The position numbers and the translations under genes were made by a program. From Terriglobia bacterium (lineage in GTDB: Bacteria > Acidobacteriota > Terriglobia > JAIQFV01): DNA of 54,412 nucleotides. Of this stretch, positions 26,189 through 36,820 are shown piece after piece. The DNA lies in contig JAIQFY010000034.1 of assembly GCA_020072965.1 (NCBI GenBank), positions 1 to 54,412 of the forward strand, read 5' to 3'. Below the pieces are notes generated by a model. It was not told where the DNA came from and did not search any database. It saw only the letters and a program-made list of their open reading frames with translations. Positions within the stretch are counted from its first letter, which is position 1. Each line of letters opens with the position of its first letter.

Positions 26189-26217
26189 ATATTACAGAAT
26201 CGGCAAATTCTATTCAA
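26189..26217 (-). promoter_or_regulatory. Promoter of hslVU
   Basis: On the minus strand TTGAAT (26217-26212), a 17-bp spacer and TAATAT (26194-26189) form a good sigma-70 promoter. Transcription would start near 26182, which rules out the ATG at 26217 as the HslV start. Confidence 0.6.
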
Positions 26218-26349
26218 TGGCTTTTTTGGATTTTGCTGAAACTTTTGGGGTCAATCAAGCGTAACTAGTTGAAGAAGCGAGGCAATCCACGATCGCGGCA
26301 ATCATCTGATTGAAGAATTCAACAGGGACAAGCTTTTAGGAGGGATATT

Positions 26350-27804
26350 ATGAAGTTGTGGAAGAAAATATCGATCGGGGCCGGGGCGGCCGTTGTGGTG
26401 ACAGGTATCGTAATCGGCAGCATCAAGGCGACCGACCGGGGGGAAATTCCTGTTCAGATGGGAAAGGTGGCGCGTCAGGATCTCACTTCGGTCGTTACTG
26501 CCTCGGGCCAGATAAAACCGAAGAATTATGTCAATGTCAGCTCCTATCTCATCGGGAGGATCGTCAAGATTTCTGTCAAGGAAGGCGATATCGTCAAAGA
26601 GGGCGATCTTCTGGCGCAGATGGAGTCGGTACAACAGTCGGCCAGTGTGAGAGGCACGCAAGCCGCGCTGCAGTCGTCGATGGCTGATTTCCAGAGCGCC
26701 CAGGCGGGAGTGCAATCCGGCGAGGCCAATCTGAAAACGGCCCAGGCCGCCCAGGTGAAGGCCCAGGCGGACTATGATCGCGCCAAGCTTGATTTCGATC
26801 GCGCCCAAGGATTGCTGAAGGATGGACTGATCGCTCAACAGCAGTTCGATCTCACCAAGGCGACCTTCGAAGGCGCCCGCGCTGCCCTGGATCAGGCGCG
26901 CTCGGGCCTGGCGGCCAGCCGTTCCCAGTTGGCCCAGACTGTGGCACAGAAGAGTTCATCCGAGAATCGCATTGCACAGATGAAGGCCAGTGTGATGCAG
27001 AGTTCGGATATGCTGGGCAAGACCACGTTTCGCGCCACCCTATCGGGGATCATTACCGACCTTCCCATCCACGAAGGTGAAAACGTTGTCCCGGGCATTC
27101 AGAATACACCCGGGAGCGTGCTCATGACGATTGCAGACATGAGCGTCATTACGGCGGAGGTCCGGGTGGACGAGACCGACATCGTCAACGTGTCCTTCAA
27201 TCAGCAAGTGGAGGTCGCGGTGGATGCCCTGCCCAATCAGACACTCAAGGGTCACGTCACGGAAATTGGCAACAGCGCCCTGACCAAGTCAGGATTGAGT
27301 GCCACGGCGACGACGGGCAGTCAGGAGGCCAAAGATTTCAAGGTGGTGGTGATGCTCGATAATCCTCCGTCCGGCCTGCGACCCGGCCTTTCCTGCACCG
27401 CCCGCATCACCACGGCGAGCAAGAAGAGTGTCCTCGCAGTGCCAATCCAGGCGATAACTATTCGCGACTTGAATGACATTCAAGAGCAGGAGAAGCGCAG
27501 CAAAGCGAAACAAAAAGGCGGCACAGTGGCCCAGGCCGCGACCGGTGTCAATCCAGCCCCCGCCAGCCCGGGCCTGAAAAAGAAGAATGAAGTCCAGGGT
27601 GTCTTCGTCGTGAGTAAAGACAACCGGGCGGTGTTCCGGCAGGTCGATACGGGAATCTCCGGCCAGACCGACATTGAGATCACCAAGGGCCTCGAAGAGG
27701 GGGATCGTATCGTGACAGGAAATTATAAGACCCTGCGCACGATCAAAACGGAGACGCCGGTAAAGGAAGAGAAGAAGGTCATTAAGAAGGAAGAGACTGC
27801 CTGA
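26350..27804 (+). CDS. Efflux transporter periplasmic adaptor (MacA/RND-type membrane fusion protein)
   Basis: A 484-aa adaptor anchored by an N-terminal helix (about residues 6-24). The first barrel-sandwich half (VVTASGQIKPKNYVNVSSYLIGRIVKISVKEGDIVKEGDLLAQME) is followed by a long helical hairpin rich in Ala, Gln and Ser (about 95-225), then the returning lipoyl half (FRATLSGIITDLPIHEGENVVPG) and the beta-barrel. The C-terminal region has a charged spacer (EKRSKAKQKGG). These proteins couple an inner-membrane ABC transporter to an outer-membrane channel; no TolC-like gene is in the window. AGGAGGG lies 4-5 bp before ATG. It is first in the export operon that follows. Confidence 0.93.
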   Translation: MKLWKKISIGAGAAVVVTGIVIGSIKATDRGEIPVQMGKVARQDLTSVVTASGQIKPKNYVNVSSYLIGRIVKISVKEGDIVKEGDLLAQMESVQQSASVRGTQAALQSSMADFQSAQAGVQSGEANLKTAQAAQVKAQADYDRAKLDFDRAQGLLKDGLIAQQQFDLTKATFEGARAALDQARSGLAASRSQLAQTVAQKSSSENRIAQMKASVMQSSDMLGKTTFRATLSGIITDLPIHEGENVVPGIQNTPGSVLMTIADMSVITAEVRVDETDIVNVSFNQQVEVAVDALPNQTLKGHVTEIGNSALTKSGLSATATTGSQEAKDFKVVVMLDNPPSGLRPGLSCTARITTASKKSVLAVPIQAITIRDLNDIQEQEKRSKAKQKGGTVAQAATGVNPAPASPGLKKKNEVQGVFVVSKDNRAVFRQVDTGISGQTDIEITKGLEEGDRIVTGNYKTLRTIKTETPVKEEKKVIKKEETA

Positions 27805-27936
27805 GCCGTTCGCAGGCCGGATCAGGAGAGGGCCCTCAAGGTCGCGAAAATTTCGGACGCTTGAGGGCGGAAGGGATCGTGTTCGATGGGAACCAGTTCC
27901 GGTGCGGCGACGTCGGTAGAGGAAACGAGGAAGGAC

Positions 27937-28638
27937 ATGGGAAATAACGGAGATCGACCCCTGATCGTGACCGAGGATCTGTGGAAGACTTATGAGATGG
28001 GCTCCGAGCAGATCCACGCCCTGCACGGCTTGACATTCAAGATCGAACGAAACGAATACGTCGCGATCATGGGACCCTCGGGATCCGGCAAGTCGACGCT
28101 TATGAATGTTATTGGCTGTCTGGACACCCCCACGAAGGGAAAATACTACATCAACAATCGGCTCGTGAGTGAGCTGAGCGACGATGAGTTGGCCTTCATC
28201 CGCAACAAGGAGATCGGGTTCGTGTTTCAAACCTTCAACCTCCTCGCTCGCGCCACGGCCCTGCATAACGTGGAACTGCCCTTGATTTACAATGGGACGC
28301 CTGCCGGTCCACGCCTTGAACAGGCCAAGGCAGCCCTCGCCAAGGTGGATCTTGCTGACCGGATGACACACAAGCCCAATGAGCTGTCCGGAGGACAACG
28401 CCAGCGGGTCGCGATTGCGCGCGCCCTCGTCAATAATCCCTCCATCATCCTGGCCGATGAGCCGACCGGAAACCTCGACACCGCTACAGGTGTCGACATC
28501 ATGAATCTCTTCGAGCGGCTCTGGGAGCAGGGCAATACCATTGTTCTGGTGACTCACGAGCACGATATCGCCGCCCATGCGAACCGCATCATCCACATTC
28601 GGGATGGCCGGATAGAGAAGGATGAAAAGGTGAGGTGA
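27937..28638 (+). CDS. ABC transporter ATP-binding protein (MacB/LolD type)
   Basis: A 233-aa ATPase. Walker A is GPSGSGKST, the Q-loop is FVFQTFNLL, the signature is [15 protein letters not shown], Walker B is [12 protein letters not shown], and the H-loop follows at VTHEHDI. These are the traits of the MacB/LolD/FtsE branch, which drives mechanotransmission rather than classical transport. GAGGAAGG lies 6 bp before ATG 27937; the ORF is open to 27886 but that start is weaker. It is the only ATPase among five surrounding membrane genes, so it must serve all four permeases. Confidence 0.94.
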   Translation: MGNNGDRPLIVTEDLWKTYEMGSEQIHALHGLTFKIERNEYVAIMGPSGSGKSTLMNVIGCLDTPTKGKYYINNRLVSELSDDELAFIRNKEIGFVFQTFNLLARATALHNVELPLIYNGTPAGPRLEQAKAALAKVDLADRMTHKPNELSGGQRQRVAIARALVNNPSIILADEPTGNLDTATGVDIMNLFERLWEQGNTIVLVTHEHDIAAHANRIIHIRDGRIEKDEKVR

Positions 28639-28870
28639 GGGAGTAGGGGATAGGTAGTAGGTAATAGGGAATAGGTGATAGGTGCCAGGTGTCAAGGGAA
28701 AGAAGCTGGAGGCCAGAATACGGAAGGCGAAGTCGGAGGCCAGAAGGCGAAGCTGAAGAACGCGGAATCGTAGACTTCGAACTTTGAACTTGGAACTTTG
28801 AACCGGTTTTTTGGACTTTGGACCTTGGACCTTGGACCTTGGACAGTTCTTTTGAACTTGGAACTTTGAA
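28639..28870. repeat. Microrepeat region between ATPase and first permease
   Basis: Positions 28639-28697 repeat AATAGG/GATAGGT/GTAGG phrases. Then GGAGGCCAGAA and GCGAAG recur (28709-28765), GAACTTTGAACTTGGAAC recurs (28778-28800 and 28855-28871), and GGACCTTGGACC is repeated about four times (28813-28842). Related wording occurs at 21069-21112. These look like slippage-expanded fragments of a repeat family; no gene is present. Confidence 0.75.
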
Positions 28871-28879
28871 CTCTTAACC

Positions 28880-30109
28880 ATGAACATCAATCTGAAAGAA
28901 TCGGCGACCATCGCCCTGAATGCACTCAACGCGCACAAAATGCGCTCCGTTTTGACGCTGGTGGGAGTCATTATCGGGGTGACCACCGTTATTGCCGTCG
29001 TGTCGATTGTCCAGGGGCTCGACAGCTACGTAAAGAACCAGGTGTTGCAATTCGGGTCGGATACATTCACAGTCCAGAAATTCCCGAACTTTGTGACCTC
29101 GTTTGAAGAATTCCTGGAATACAACAAACGCCGTGACCTAACCTTGGAGGATATGAAAGCCATCGAGGAGCGGTGTAGTTTGTGTAAAGCGGTGGCAGGA
29201 ATCTGGGATCGCTCAAGAACTGTCAAGTTTGGAATGCAATCGATCGAGGATGTCGATATCCGCGGGGTGTCGGTGAACGCGCCTTTCATGGGCCAGGTGA
29301 TGGAGCTGGCGTCCGGCCGCCACTTCACGGAAACGGATATCGACCATGTGGCCCTCCGGGTCATCATCGGGGCCGACGTGGCTGAAAAATTGTTTTATGG
29401 ACGCGACCCTTTGGGTCTTGAGTTGAAAATCGACGGCGTCCCGTTTGAAATCATCGGAGTGGCCAAGAAGACCGGATCGTTTTTTGGTCAGTCCATGGAT
29501 AATTTTGCGCGGATCCCGATCACCATGTACCAGCGGATGTACGGTTCCCATGAGTCCCTCTTCATCAATGTCCAGGCCCCCAACGAAGCGCAGCTCCCGC
29601 AAGCCATGGATGAAGTGCGGGTCATCATGCGGGCCCGCCAGCATACCCCCTACAAGAAGGACGACGGCTTTGCCCTGGAAACCGCGGCGTCTTTTATTGA
29701 TCTATGGCAGAGCTTCTCGCAGGGCATCTTTGCGGTGACCATTTCCATTGCGTCCATCGCCCTGATTGTGGGCGGTGTGGTGATCATGAATATCATGCTC
29801 GTCTCGGTGCGGGAGCGGACGCGTGAAATCGGCATCCGGAAAGCCATCGGCGCGCGGCGGCGGGACATCCTGGTACAATTCCTGATCGAGGCGGTGACCC
29901 TGGCCGGCGCGGGAGGGCTGTTGGGGGCATTGCTGGGCATAGCCATCGCGCTCATCATCAGCAAGGTCTCCCCGCTGCCGGCGGTCATCCGCTGGTGGTC
30001 GATCCTGATGGGGATCGGGATGGCCGCGAGCGTGGGGCTGTTTTTTGGCATTTATCCGGCCAGCCGCGCTGCCAAGCTGGACCCCATTGTCGCGCTTCGA
30101 TTCGAATAG
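28880..30109 (+). CDS. MacB-like ABC transporter permease 1
   Basis: A 409-aa permease of the MacB/FtsX type: helix 1 (about 21-44; LTLVGVIIGVTTVIAVVSIVQGL), a periplasmic domain of about 230 residues (FGSDTFTVQKFPNF...), then three C-terminal helices with the hallmark VRERTREIGIRKAIGARRRDILVQFLIEA loop and GIYPASRAAKLDPIVALRFE terminus. The periplasmic core contains a CxxC (SLCKAV, ERCSLC). It has four paralogues in this operon, each about 410 aa. It follows the ATPase after a repeat-filled 240-bp gap, and no clear ribosome binding site is visible before ATG 28880. Confidence 0.92.
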   Translation: MNINLKESATIALNALNAHKMRSVLTLVGVIIGVTTVIAVVSIVQGLDSYVKNQVLQFGSDTFTVQKFPNFVTSFEEFLEYNKRRDLTLEDMKAIEERCSLCKAVAGIWDRSRTVKFGMQSIEDVDIRGVSVNAPFMGQVMELASGRHFTETDIDHVALRVIIGADVAEKLFYGRDPLGLELKIDGVPFEIIGVAKKTGSFFGQSMDNFARIPITMYQRMYGSHESLFINVQAPNEAQLPQAMDEVRVIMRARQHTPYKKDDGFALETAASFIDLWQSFSQGIFAVTISIASIALIVGGVVIMNIMLVSVRERTREIGIRKAIGARRRDILVQFLIEAVTLAGAGGLLGALLGIAIALIISKVSPLPAVIRWWSILMGIGMAASVGLFFGIYPASRAAKLDPIVALRFE

Positions 30110-30124
30110 CCAAGAACACAGACG

Positions 30125-31360
<1,236 letters not shown>

Positions 31361-31582
31361 AGAGGGGGGCTCACCGCTGAGACGCGGACGGCGCCGATTC
31401 TTCTGAGTTGGAAAACCCAAAACTCACCGCCCTGGCCCGGGAAACCGGATGAGATGATCCCTGCGGTGCGAGAAAAGAAGCGGGAGGCGATCAATTAAAG
31501 CAGGAGTTGTGGCCTCGGTAGTTGGCAATCCGAAATTCCTTTTTCCCCGGCGTCTCTGTGATAAACAGTCCGACTTCTTCCC

Positions 31583-32806
31583 ATGAACTTTCTTGAAGCC
31601 ATCCGGATGTCGCTCGATTCCTTGAGAGCCAGCAAGATGCGGTCGATCCTGACGCTGGTAGGAATCGTGATCGGCGTCATGACCGTGATTGCCGTGGTGT
31701 CGATCATTAACGGACTCAACACCTACGTCGCCACCAAAATTTTCAACCTGGGGGCGGATGTCTTTATTCTAAGCAAGTCGCCCAACGTGATTCTCAATAT
31801 TGACGACTGGACGGAAGCGCAGAAGCGCAAGGACATCAGGCTGGAAGATTTCGAGGCGGTCCGTGGGGCGTGCGAGCACTGTTCATTGGTTGGGGCCGCG
31901 ACGAGCCGCCGCGGGATGGTGCGGCACAGCGAGCAGTTTTTGCGCGATGTGACCATTAGCGGCTGGTCGGCTGCAATGCTGGAGATACTGGACATTGACA
32001 TTGCCTCCGGGCGCGCGCTCACGGAATCGGATGACGAGCACAAGGGGCGGCTCTGCGTGGTGGGAACCGACATTGTGGACAATCTTTTTCCCTCCACGGA
32101 TCCGTTGGGAAAGGAAGTCAAGATTGACGATGAGCCCTACCTCATCGTGGGGGTAGCGAAGAAACTGGGTTCGACGCTGGGTCAGTCACGGGACAATTTT
32201 GTCATGATCCCGATTACTTCGCATCTCAAGCAGTATGGTCCCCGGAGGTCCCTGCGTATTTTTGCAAAGTCTTACGGGGAATCCACGCTGGATGTGGCAC
32301 AGGACGAGGTGCGCCTCATCATGCGAGCCCGGCGGCATGTCCCCTATCTGAAAAAAGATGATTTCTCGATTGAGACGAACCAGACGTTCCTGGAAATCTG
32401 GAGTAACATCAGCCGGGCCTTTTTCCTGGTGACGGTGGTCATCGCCTCAATCTCCCTGATTGTGGGGGGCGTGGTGATCATGAACATCATGCTGGTGAGC
32501 GTCACGGAGCGGACGCGCGAGATCGGCATCCGCAAGGCCATTGGCGCGCGCCGGCACGACATCCTGCTCCAATTTCTGATTGAATCCTCCACCCTGTCCC
32601 TGGTCGGCGGCCTGTGGGGAATTTTGGTAGGCGTCATGATCGCTAAGATCGTGTCCTGGGTGACCCCGCTGCCGACGGTCGTCGAGCTCTGGTCGGTGGC
32701 GATGGGGCTCGTGATTTCCACCAGCATCGGTTTGTTCTTTGGAATCTATCCGGCCACGCGAGCCGCCCGGTTGGATCCCATTGTGGCCCTGCGGTATGAG
32801 CTGTAG
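31583..32806 (+). CDS. MacB-like ABC transporter permease 3
   Basis: A 407-aa paralogue. The first helix region is LTLVGIVIGVMTVIAVVSIINGL, the periplasmic domain opens FNLGADVFILSKSPNVILNI and has CEHCSL, a CxxC like that in permease 1, and the coupling loop is VTERTREIGIRKAIGARRHDILLQFLIES. The C-terminus GIYPATRAARLDPIVALRYEL also groups it with permease 1. A 222-bp gap of no recognised content separates it from permease 2; it may contain an internal promoter. Confidence 0.92.
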   Translation: MNFLEAIRMSLDSLRASKMRSILTLVGIVIGVMTVIAVVSIINGLNTYVATKIFNLGADVFILSKSPNVILNIDDWTEAQKRKDIRLEDFEAVRGACEHCSLVGAATSRRGMVRHSEQFLRDVTISGWSAAMLEILDIDIASGRALTESDDEHKGRLCVVGTDIVDNLFPSTDPLGKEVKIDDEPYLIVGVAKKLGSTLGQSRDNFVMIPITSHLKQYGPRRSLRIFAKSYGESTLDVAQDEVRLIMRARRHVPYLKKDDFSIETNQTFLEIWSNISRAFFLVTVVIASISLIVGGVVIMNIMLVSVTERTREIGIRKAIGARRHDILLQFLIESSTLSLVGGLWGILVGVMIAKIVSWVTPLPTVVELWSVAMGLVISTSIGLFFGIYPATRAARLDPIVALRYEL

Positions 32807-32844
32807 GGCGATCCGCCTCGGCGAACCGTCCTGAGATTTCCGCC

Positions 32845-34104
32845 ATGAAACTCATCGAAGCCAGAGAAATTGTCTTGCTCGCCTTGGATTCCCTGCGGAA
32901 ATCGAAGTTGCGGTCCGCACTGACGATTCTGGGCATAGTGATCGGCGTGATGACGGTCATTTCAGTGACTTCCGTGATCCGCGGATTGAACGCCACGGTC
33001 AGCGCCCAGATTGAAGAGATCGGGTCCAACGTGGTCTTTATTTACAGGTTCAATTGGGCGACGCTGGGACGTCAGCCGAGCGAGGTCTTCCAGCGCAAGG
33101 AACTGACGTTTGAAGACTCGTTGGCCATCCGGGAGATTCCTGGAGTCAAGGCCGTGGATCCGGCTCTGCGGATCTTCAAACCTGATTTCGGAGCGGGGAC
33201 CTTTTCGGCCCGGTACGGGAACAACATCAGCAAGAATGCCATCCTGCAAGGGGATTACGCAGGTTCGCGTGAGGTCTGGGATATTCAAATGTACCAGGGC
33301 CGCTGGTTCTCGGATTATGAGGACGAACACAAGTCCCCTGTCGTGGTGTTGGGATACGACACGGCCGAGACCCTTTTTCCACGGATTGATCCGATTGGAA
33401 AGGAGATTGACGTGGAAGGGGCAAAACTCATAGTGATCGGCGTGGCTGACAAACGAAAACAGGGGCTGGGCGGGGGCGCGAATCCGGAAGACAACATACT
33501 CATGTTGCCGCTGGGGACCTTTCGCAAACTGCATCCGGAATACAAGGATTTCCTCATCTCCGTGCGCGTGGACAGCCAGGAAGTGATGCCAGAGGTGATT
33601 GACCGGATTGAAGAACTGCTGCGCCGCCGCCGCCATGTGCCGCCAAGTAAGCCCAACGATTTTGCCATTTTTACCCAGGATGCGTTCACCGATTTATGGA
33701 ACCAGATTTCCTCCGGCGTCTTCACGGTGATGGGCCTGATCGCGGGGATCTCCTTGCTGGTGGGCGGCGTCGGCGTGATGAACATCATGCTGGTGAGCGT
33801 CACTGAACGGACCCGGGAAATCGGGGTGCGGAAAGCCATTGGGGCGCGCAAACGCGATATTCTCTGGCAGTTCGTCCTGGAGGCGATGACCCTGACCGCC
33901 GTCGGCGGTGTCATCGGAGTTTTGGTCGGCTCCGCCATTGCGCTCTTGTTAAGGATCTTCCTTCCTTCCCTGCCCGCCGAGGTCTCTCCCTTCTGGTTGC
34001 TGGCCGGCTTGATCACCTCGATCACGGTGGGCTTGATTTTCGGCATCTACCCCGCCTGGAAGGCCGCCCGCCTGAATCCCATCGATGCGCTGAGGTACGA
34101 GTAG
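32845..34104 (+). CDS. MacB-like ABC transporter permease 4
   Basis: A 419-aa paralogue, the last of the set. Key segments: LRSALTILGIVIGVMTVISVTSVIRGL, IEEIGSNVVFIYRFNWATLG in the periplasmic domain, VTERTREIGVRKAIGARKRDILWQFVLEA in the coupling loop and GIYPAWKAARLNPIDALRYE at the end. It lacks the CxxC seen in permeases 1 and 3 and contains an extra KQGLGGGANPEDN insert near residue 205. It ends 31 bp from the converging DUF512 gene; no hairpin with a T-run lies between them. Confidence 0.92.
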   Translation: MKLIEAREIVLLALDSLRKSKLRSALTILGIVIGVMTVISVTSVIRGLNATVSAQIEEIGSNVVFIYRFNWATLGRQPSEVFQRKELTFEDSLAIREIPGVKAVDPALRIFKPDFGAGTFSARYGNNISKNAILQGDYAGSREVWDIQMYQGRWFSDYEDEHKSPVVVLGYDTAETLFPRIDPIGKEIDVEGAKLIVIGVADKRKQGLGGGANPEDNILMLPLGTFRKLHPEYKDFLISVRVDSQEVMPEVIDRIEELLRRRRHVPPSKPNDFAIFTQDAFTDLWNQISSGVFTVMGLIAGISLLVGGVGVMNIMLVSVTERTREIGVRKAIGARKRDILWQFVLEAMTLTAVGGVIGVLVGSAIALLLRIFLPSLPAEVSPFWLLAGLITSITVGLIFGIYPAWKAARLNPIDALRYE

Positions 34105-34135
34105 AACGATAGCCCGGGAGGGGCCTTTCTCATAC

Positions 34136-35548
34136 TCACTTCATATGCAGGGTGTAACTCAGCTGGGAGTGAGCGACAGGATGGGCATGCGGGAAAAAAT
34201 CTTTGGAGTGGCGGTTTCGAAGAGTCATGAAGAATTCGCGTGGCGAATATCCGGTCGGCAATACGGGAACGCCGAGGGATGTTTCGAGGTCCGCTCTTCG
34301 CAGGTCGTCGAGGAACAGAAAATCCTCGTTGATCATCGTTTCTGAAGGGATCATCACCAATTCGCCGCAGTCACGACCCTGAAGTGCTGCGAGAACATCC
34401 GATCCCGTCAGTAGTCCTGCCACCGTAATCCCCCTGCCGAAGAACCGGTTCTCGACAGCGACGACCTGCAGGTCACTTCCAAAGCGGGCATTGAATTGGG
34501 CGATCGATTGATTCAGGATCGGGGCAAAAATCGTCCCCGTGACGATCGTTCCCCGCAACCCCCTGAATTCTCCAGCCGGCTTCCGTCCCAGGATCCGCGA
34601 AAAACCATCAAGAAATTTCCTGACCATCCCGACCCCATTCTCCAACAGGGGGAAACTGCCATAGTGCCGGCGCGAAGGGATCGGCGTGTCAGCCATGATG
34701 TAGAACTCGTCTCCCAGATAGGCAAAGAAACTTCCCGTTTTCGCTCGGAACCGCTTCTGAAGCGGCTTCATGAACTCGATGGTTCTCCGCGCGTATTCGA
34801 GATCCACCGGATCCATTCGCGGGAGTTTTTCGCGATGATCCGTTAATCCGAGAGGGACGACGGCCACGGACAACACCTGGGGATAAAACGACAACAAATC
34901 GTTCAGGGTCCGGGTGAGGTGGTCTCCGTCGTTCCAACCGGGGCAGAGGACGACCTGCGTGTGCATTTGAATGCCGTTCTCGGCGAGCCGCCTCAAGCGA
35001 GACAACAGGTCATCTTTCACTCCGGGAAAAGGCCGGATCAGTTGCTCACGGATTTCCGGTTCCGTGGCATGGACCGAAATGTAAAGCGGCGACAGTCGCT
35101 GTTCAATAATGCGGTCCATTTCGGCCTCATTGACGTTGGTCAACGTCATGTAATTGCCGTAGAGGAACGCCAGACGGAAATCCTCATCCTTGATCCAGAG
35201 ACTTTTCCTCGCCTTTTTCGGGAGCTGGAACACGAAGCAGAAAACGCACTGGTTCTTGCAAATGAGGGTTTGGATCTCCTCGAGTTCGATGCCCAGTTCA
35301 TGTTCGTAGGCGGAGTTCAGCCGGATCTTTCTTAGCGCTCCGTCTACCGATTTGAGAGTCAGCTCACAGCCGTGTTCCCGCTCCGACAGATAAAACTTCA
35401 AATCCAGAACGTCATGGACGTCGTGCCCGTTTACCTTGAACAATACATCCCCTGCTTCAATTCCGGCCTTCGCCGCGAGAGATCCTTCGGCGACTTGAAC
35501 GATCTTCGCGCCGGGGGTTGTGTTGTGTTTCAAGGTGGGCGACATCAT
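34136..35548 (-). CDS. DUF512 family protein with PDZ and radical-SAM-like domains
   Basis: A 470-aa protein (start ATG 35548, with GAGAGG five bases before; the frame extends further upstream without a binding site). Residues about 8-55 form a PDZ domain (GSLAAKAGIEAGDVLFKVNGHDV). The radical-SAM-type part starts with CKNQCVFCFVFQLPKKARKSLWIKDEDFR, where three cysteines could hold a [4Fe-4S] cluster, and contains YISVHATEPEIREQLIRPF and HTQVVLCPGWNDGDHL. The DUF512 C-terminus has ENRFFGRGITVAGLLTGSDVL. Conserved bacterial function is unknown. It is convergent to the permease operon. Confidence 0.9.
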   Translation of the reverse strand: MMSPTLKHNTTPGAKIVQVAEGSLAAKAGIEAGDVLFKVNGHDVHDVLDLKFYLSEREHGCELTLKSVDGALRKIRLNSAYEHELGIELEEIQTLICKNQCVFCFVFQLPKKARKSLWIKDEDFRLAFLYGNYMTLTNVNEAEMDRIIEQRLSPLYISVHATEPEIREQLIRPFPGVKDDLLSRLRRLAENGIQMHTQVVLCPGWNDGDHLTRTLNDLLSFYPQVLSVAVVPLGLTDHREKLPRMDPVDLEYARRTIEFMKPLQKRFRAKTGSFFAYLGDEFYIMADTPIPSRRHYGSFPLLENGVGMVRKFLDGFSRILGRKPAGEFRGLRGTIVTGTIFAPILNQSIAQFNARFGSDLQVVAVENRFFGRGITVAGLLTGSDVLAALQGRDCGELVMIPSETMINEDFLFLDDLRRADLETSLGVPVLPTGYSPREFFMTLRNRHSKDFFPHAHPVAHSQLSYTLHMK

Positions 35549-35695
35549 ACCTCTCAGCCGTCGTATCGAGACGCGTTGCCAGGAGCCATTGTGCAAGCGG
35601 AATTACAGATTCTAACACGCCCTTCGCTGGCCGCCACCTCAAGCGTAGGACGACAAGGCATGTCGTCTTGATTATTCCATCACCGGCCTAAGTCA

Positions 35696-36649
35696 TCAGA
35701 AATCCAAGGTGAATCTAACGGCACCGCCGCCCGAGGGCGGCACATAAGGAAGAGCATGCCAGTGCCGGGCTCTGTCGGTGGGCTTCCTCTCGGCCTCGTG
35801 GCACACATGGCGGCCAACCAGATAGCCGATGACTCCGCCGACAAAGATATCCGAGGGAAAATGCTGCCGTTCTGAGACGCGGGAAACGGAAACCAATCCC
35901 GCCAGGCCATAGGCCAGGGGAGGGACCCAGGGATGGTCACGATACTGTTGGGATGTGACCGCCGCCAGGGCGAAAGCTCCGGCGGCATGGCCGGAGGGAA
36001 AGGAACTTCCGCCGGAAAAGAATTCGCCATCGCCGTCATGGTTGGGGAGTCGGCCGTTGTCAGTCGAAGGACGAGGACGCTGAGTTGCCACTTTTAACAC
36101 TTGAGTGATGATCAAGCTGTCGGCCAGCGCTTCCCATCCCAATAGACCCGTGGTCCGGGCACGGTCGTCCCTTCTCCATAGGCCGACCAAATAAAAACCC
36201 CCGGAAACGCCGGCATCGGTCAACGGCCCACCCACTTGTCCGACACGGTGCGCAAACGCAAATCCATTCCCGGGGGGGTGCTCAAGAATTTTCCCGACGG
36301 CATGACGGTCTGTAGCAATCAATCCGGCGGTACTCCCGACAATGACACCGGCCCAGGGAAGGTCGGCCTGTTTGAGCTGGAATGGACGAATCCATAAAAA
36401 CTTCTCGTCGCGAAGGATGAGGCGGGGCAGATCTTTGATTCCCATCTCGGGGTGCTCTTTGCCTTGAGAGGACCCCTGATCCCCATCGGCCGGTCCAGTT
36501 TGGGCCGGCTCCGGGGTTGCTGCGAACTCATTGCGGGCATCGTCCGCAATCAAGGATATTCGGGGAATGGATAGAAGCACCAGAAGACTCAGAAGGGAAA
36601 AGAGAAAAAGATTGAGTAGTCGATTTCTCGCTCGCGCGATCTGGTGCAT
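35696..36649 (-). CDS. PAP2-family phosphatase, membrane-associated
   Basis: A 317-aa protein with an N-terminal signal or anchor (residues 9-28, LLNLFLFSLLSLLVLLSIP). All three phosphatase motifs are visible: KVATQRPRP, SFPSGHAAG (catalytic His) and SRVSERQHFPSD. These enzymes dephosphorylate lipid pyrophosphates such as undecaprenyl pyrophosphate, or phosphatidic acid, on the periplasmic side. A spacer of about 50 residues rich in Glu, Pro and Gly separates anchor from domain. Substrate specificity is not readable from the sequence. Confidence 0.9.
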   Translation of the reverse strand: MHQIARARNRLLNLFLFSLLSLLVLLSIPRISLIADDARNEFAATPEPAQTGPADGDQGSSQGKEHPEMGIKDLPRLILRDEKFLWIRPFQLKQADLPWAGVIVGSTAGLIATDRHAVGKILEHPPGNGFAFAHRVGQVGGPLTDAGVSGGFYLVGLWRRDDRARTTGLLGWEALADSLIITQVLKVATQRPRPSTDNGRLPNHDGDGEFFSGGSSFPSGHAAGAFALAAVTSQQYRDHPWVPPLAYGLAGLVSVSRVSERQHFPSDIFVGGVIGYLVGRHVCHEAERKPTDRARHWHALPYVPPSGGGAVRFTLDF

Positions 36650-36820
36650 GAGGCGATTCTAGCGGGATCGATGTTTGATGTCTACCTGGAGGGGAGATGA
36701 AAAGAGCAAACGGGTCGGGAAAGAATCCGATGCTGCCAGTGCCTTACCCCCGAAGGGATCTCGGCAGAAGATGTTCTCGAGCGCCTAACGGTTGCCTTCA
36801 GCACGGTCTTCGGCCGCCAT

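Noticed and set aside
27289-28986. Long minus-strand frame of 565 codons
   Set aside because: It lies antisense to the adaptor and ATPase genes and arises from their high-GC codon pattern; it also runs through the microrepeats.
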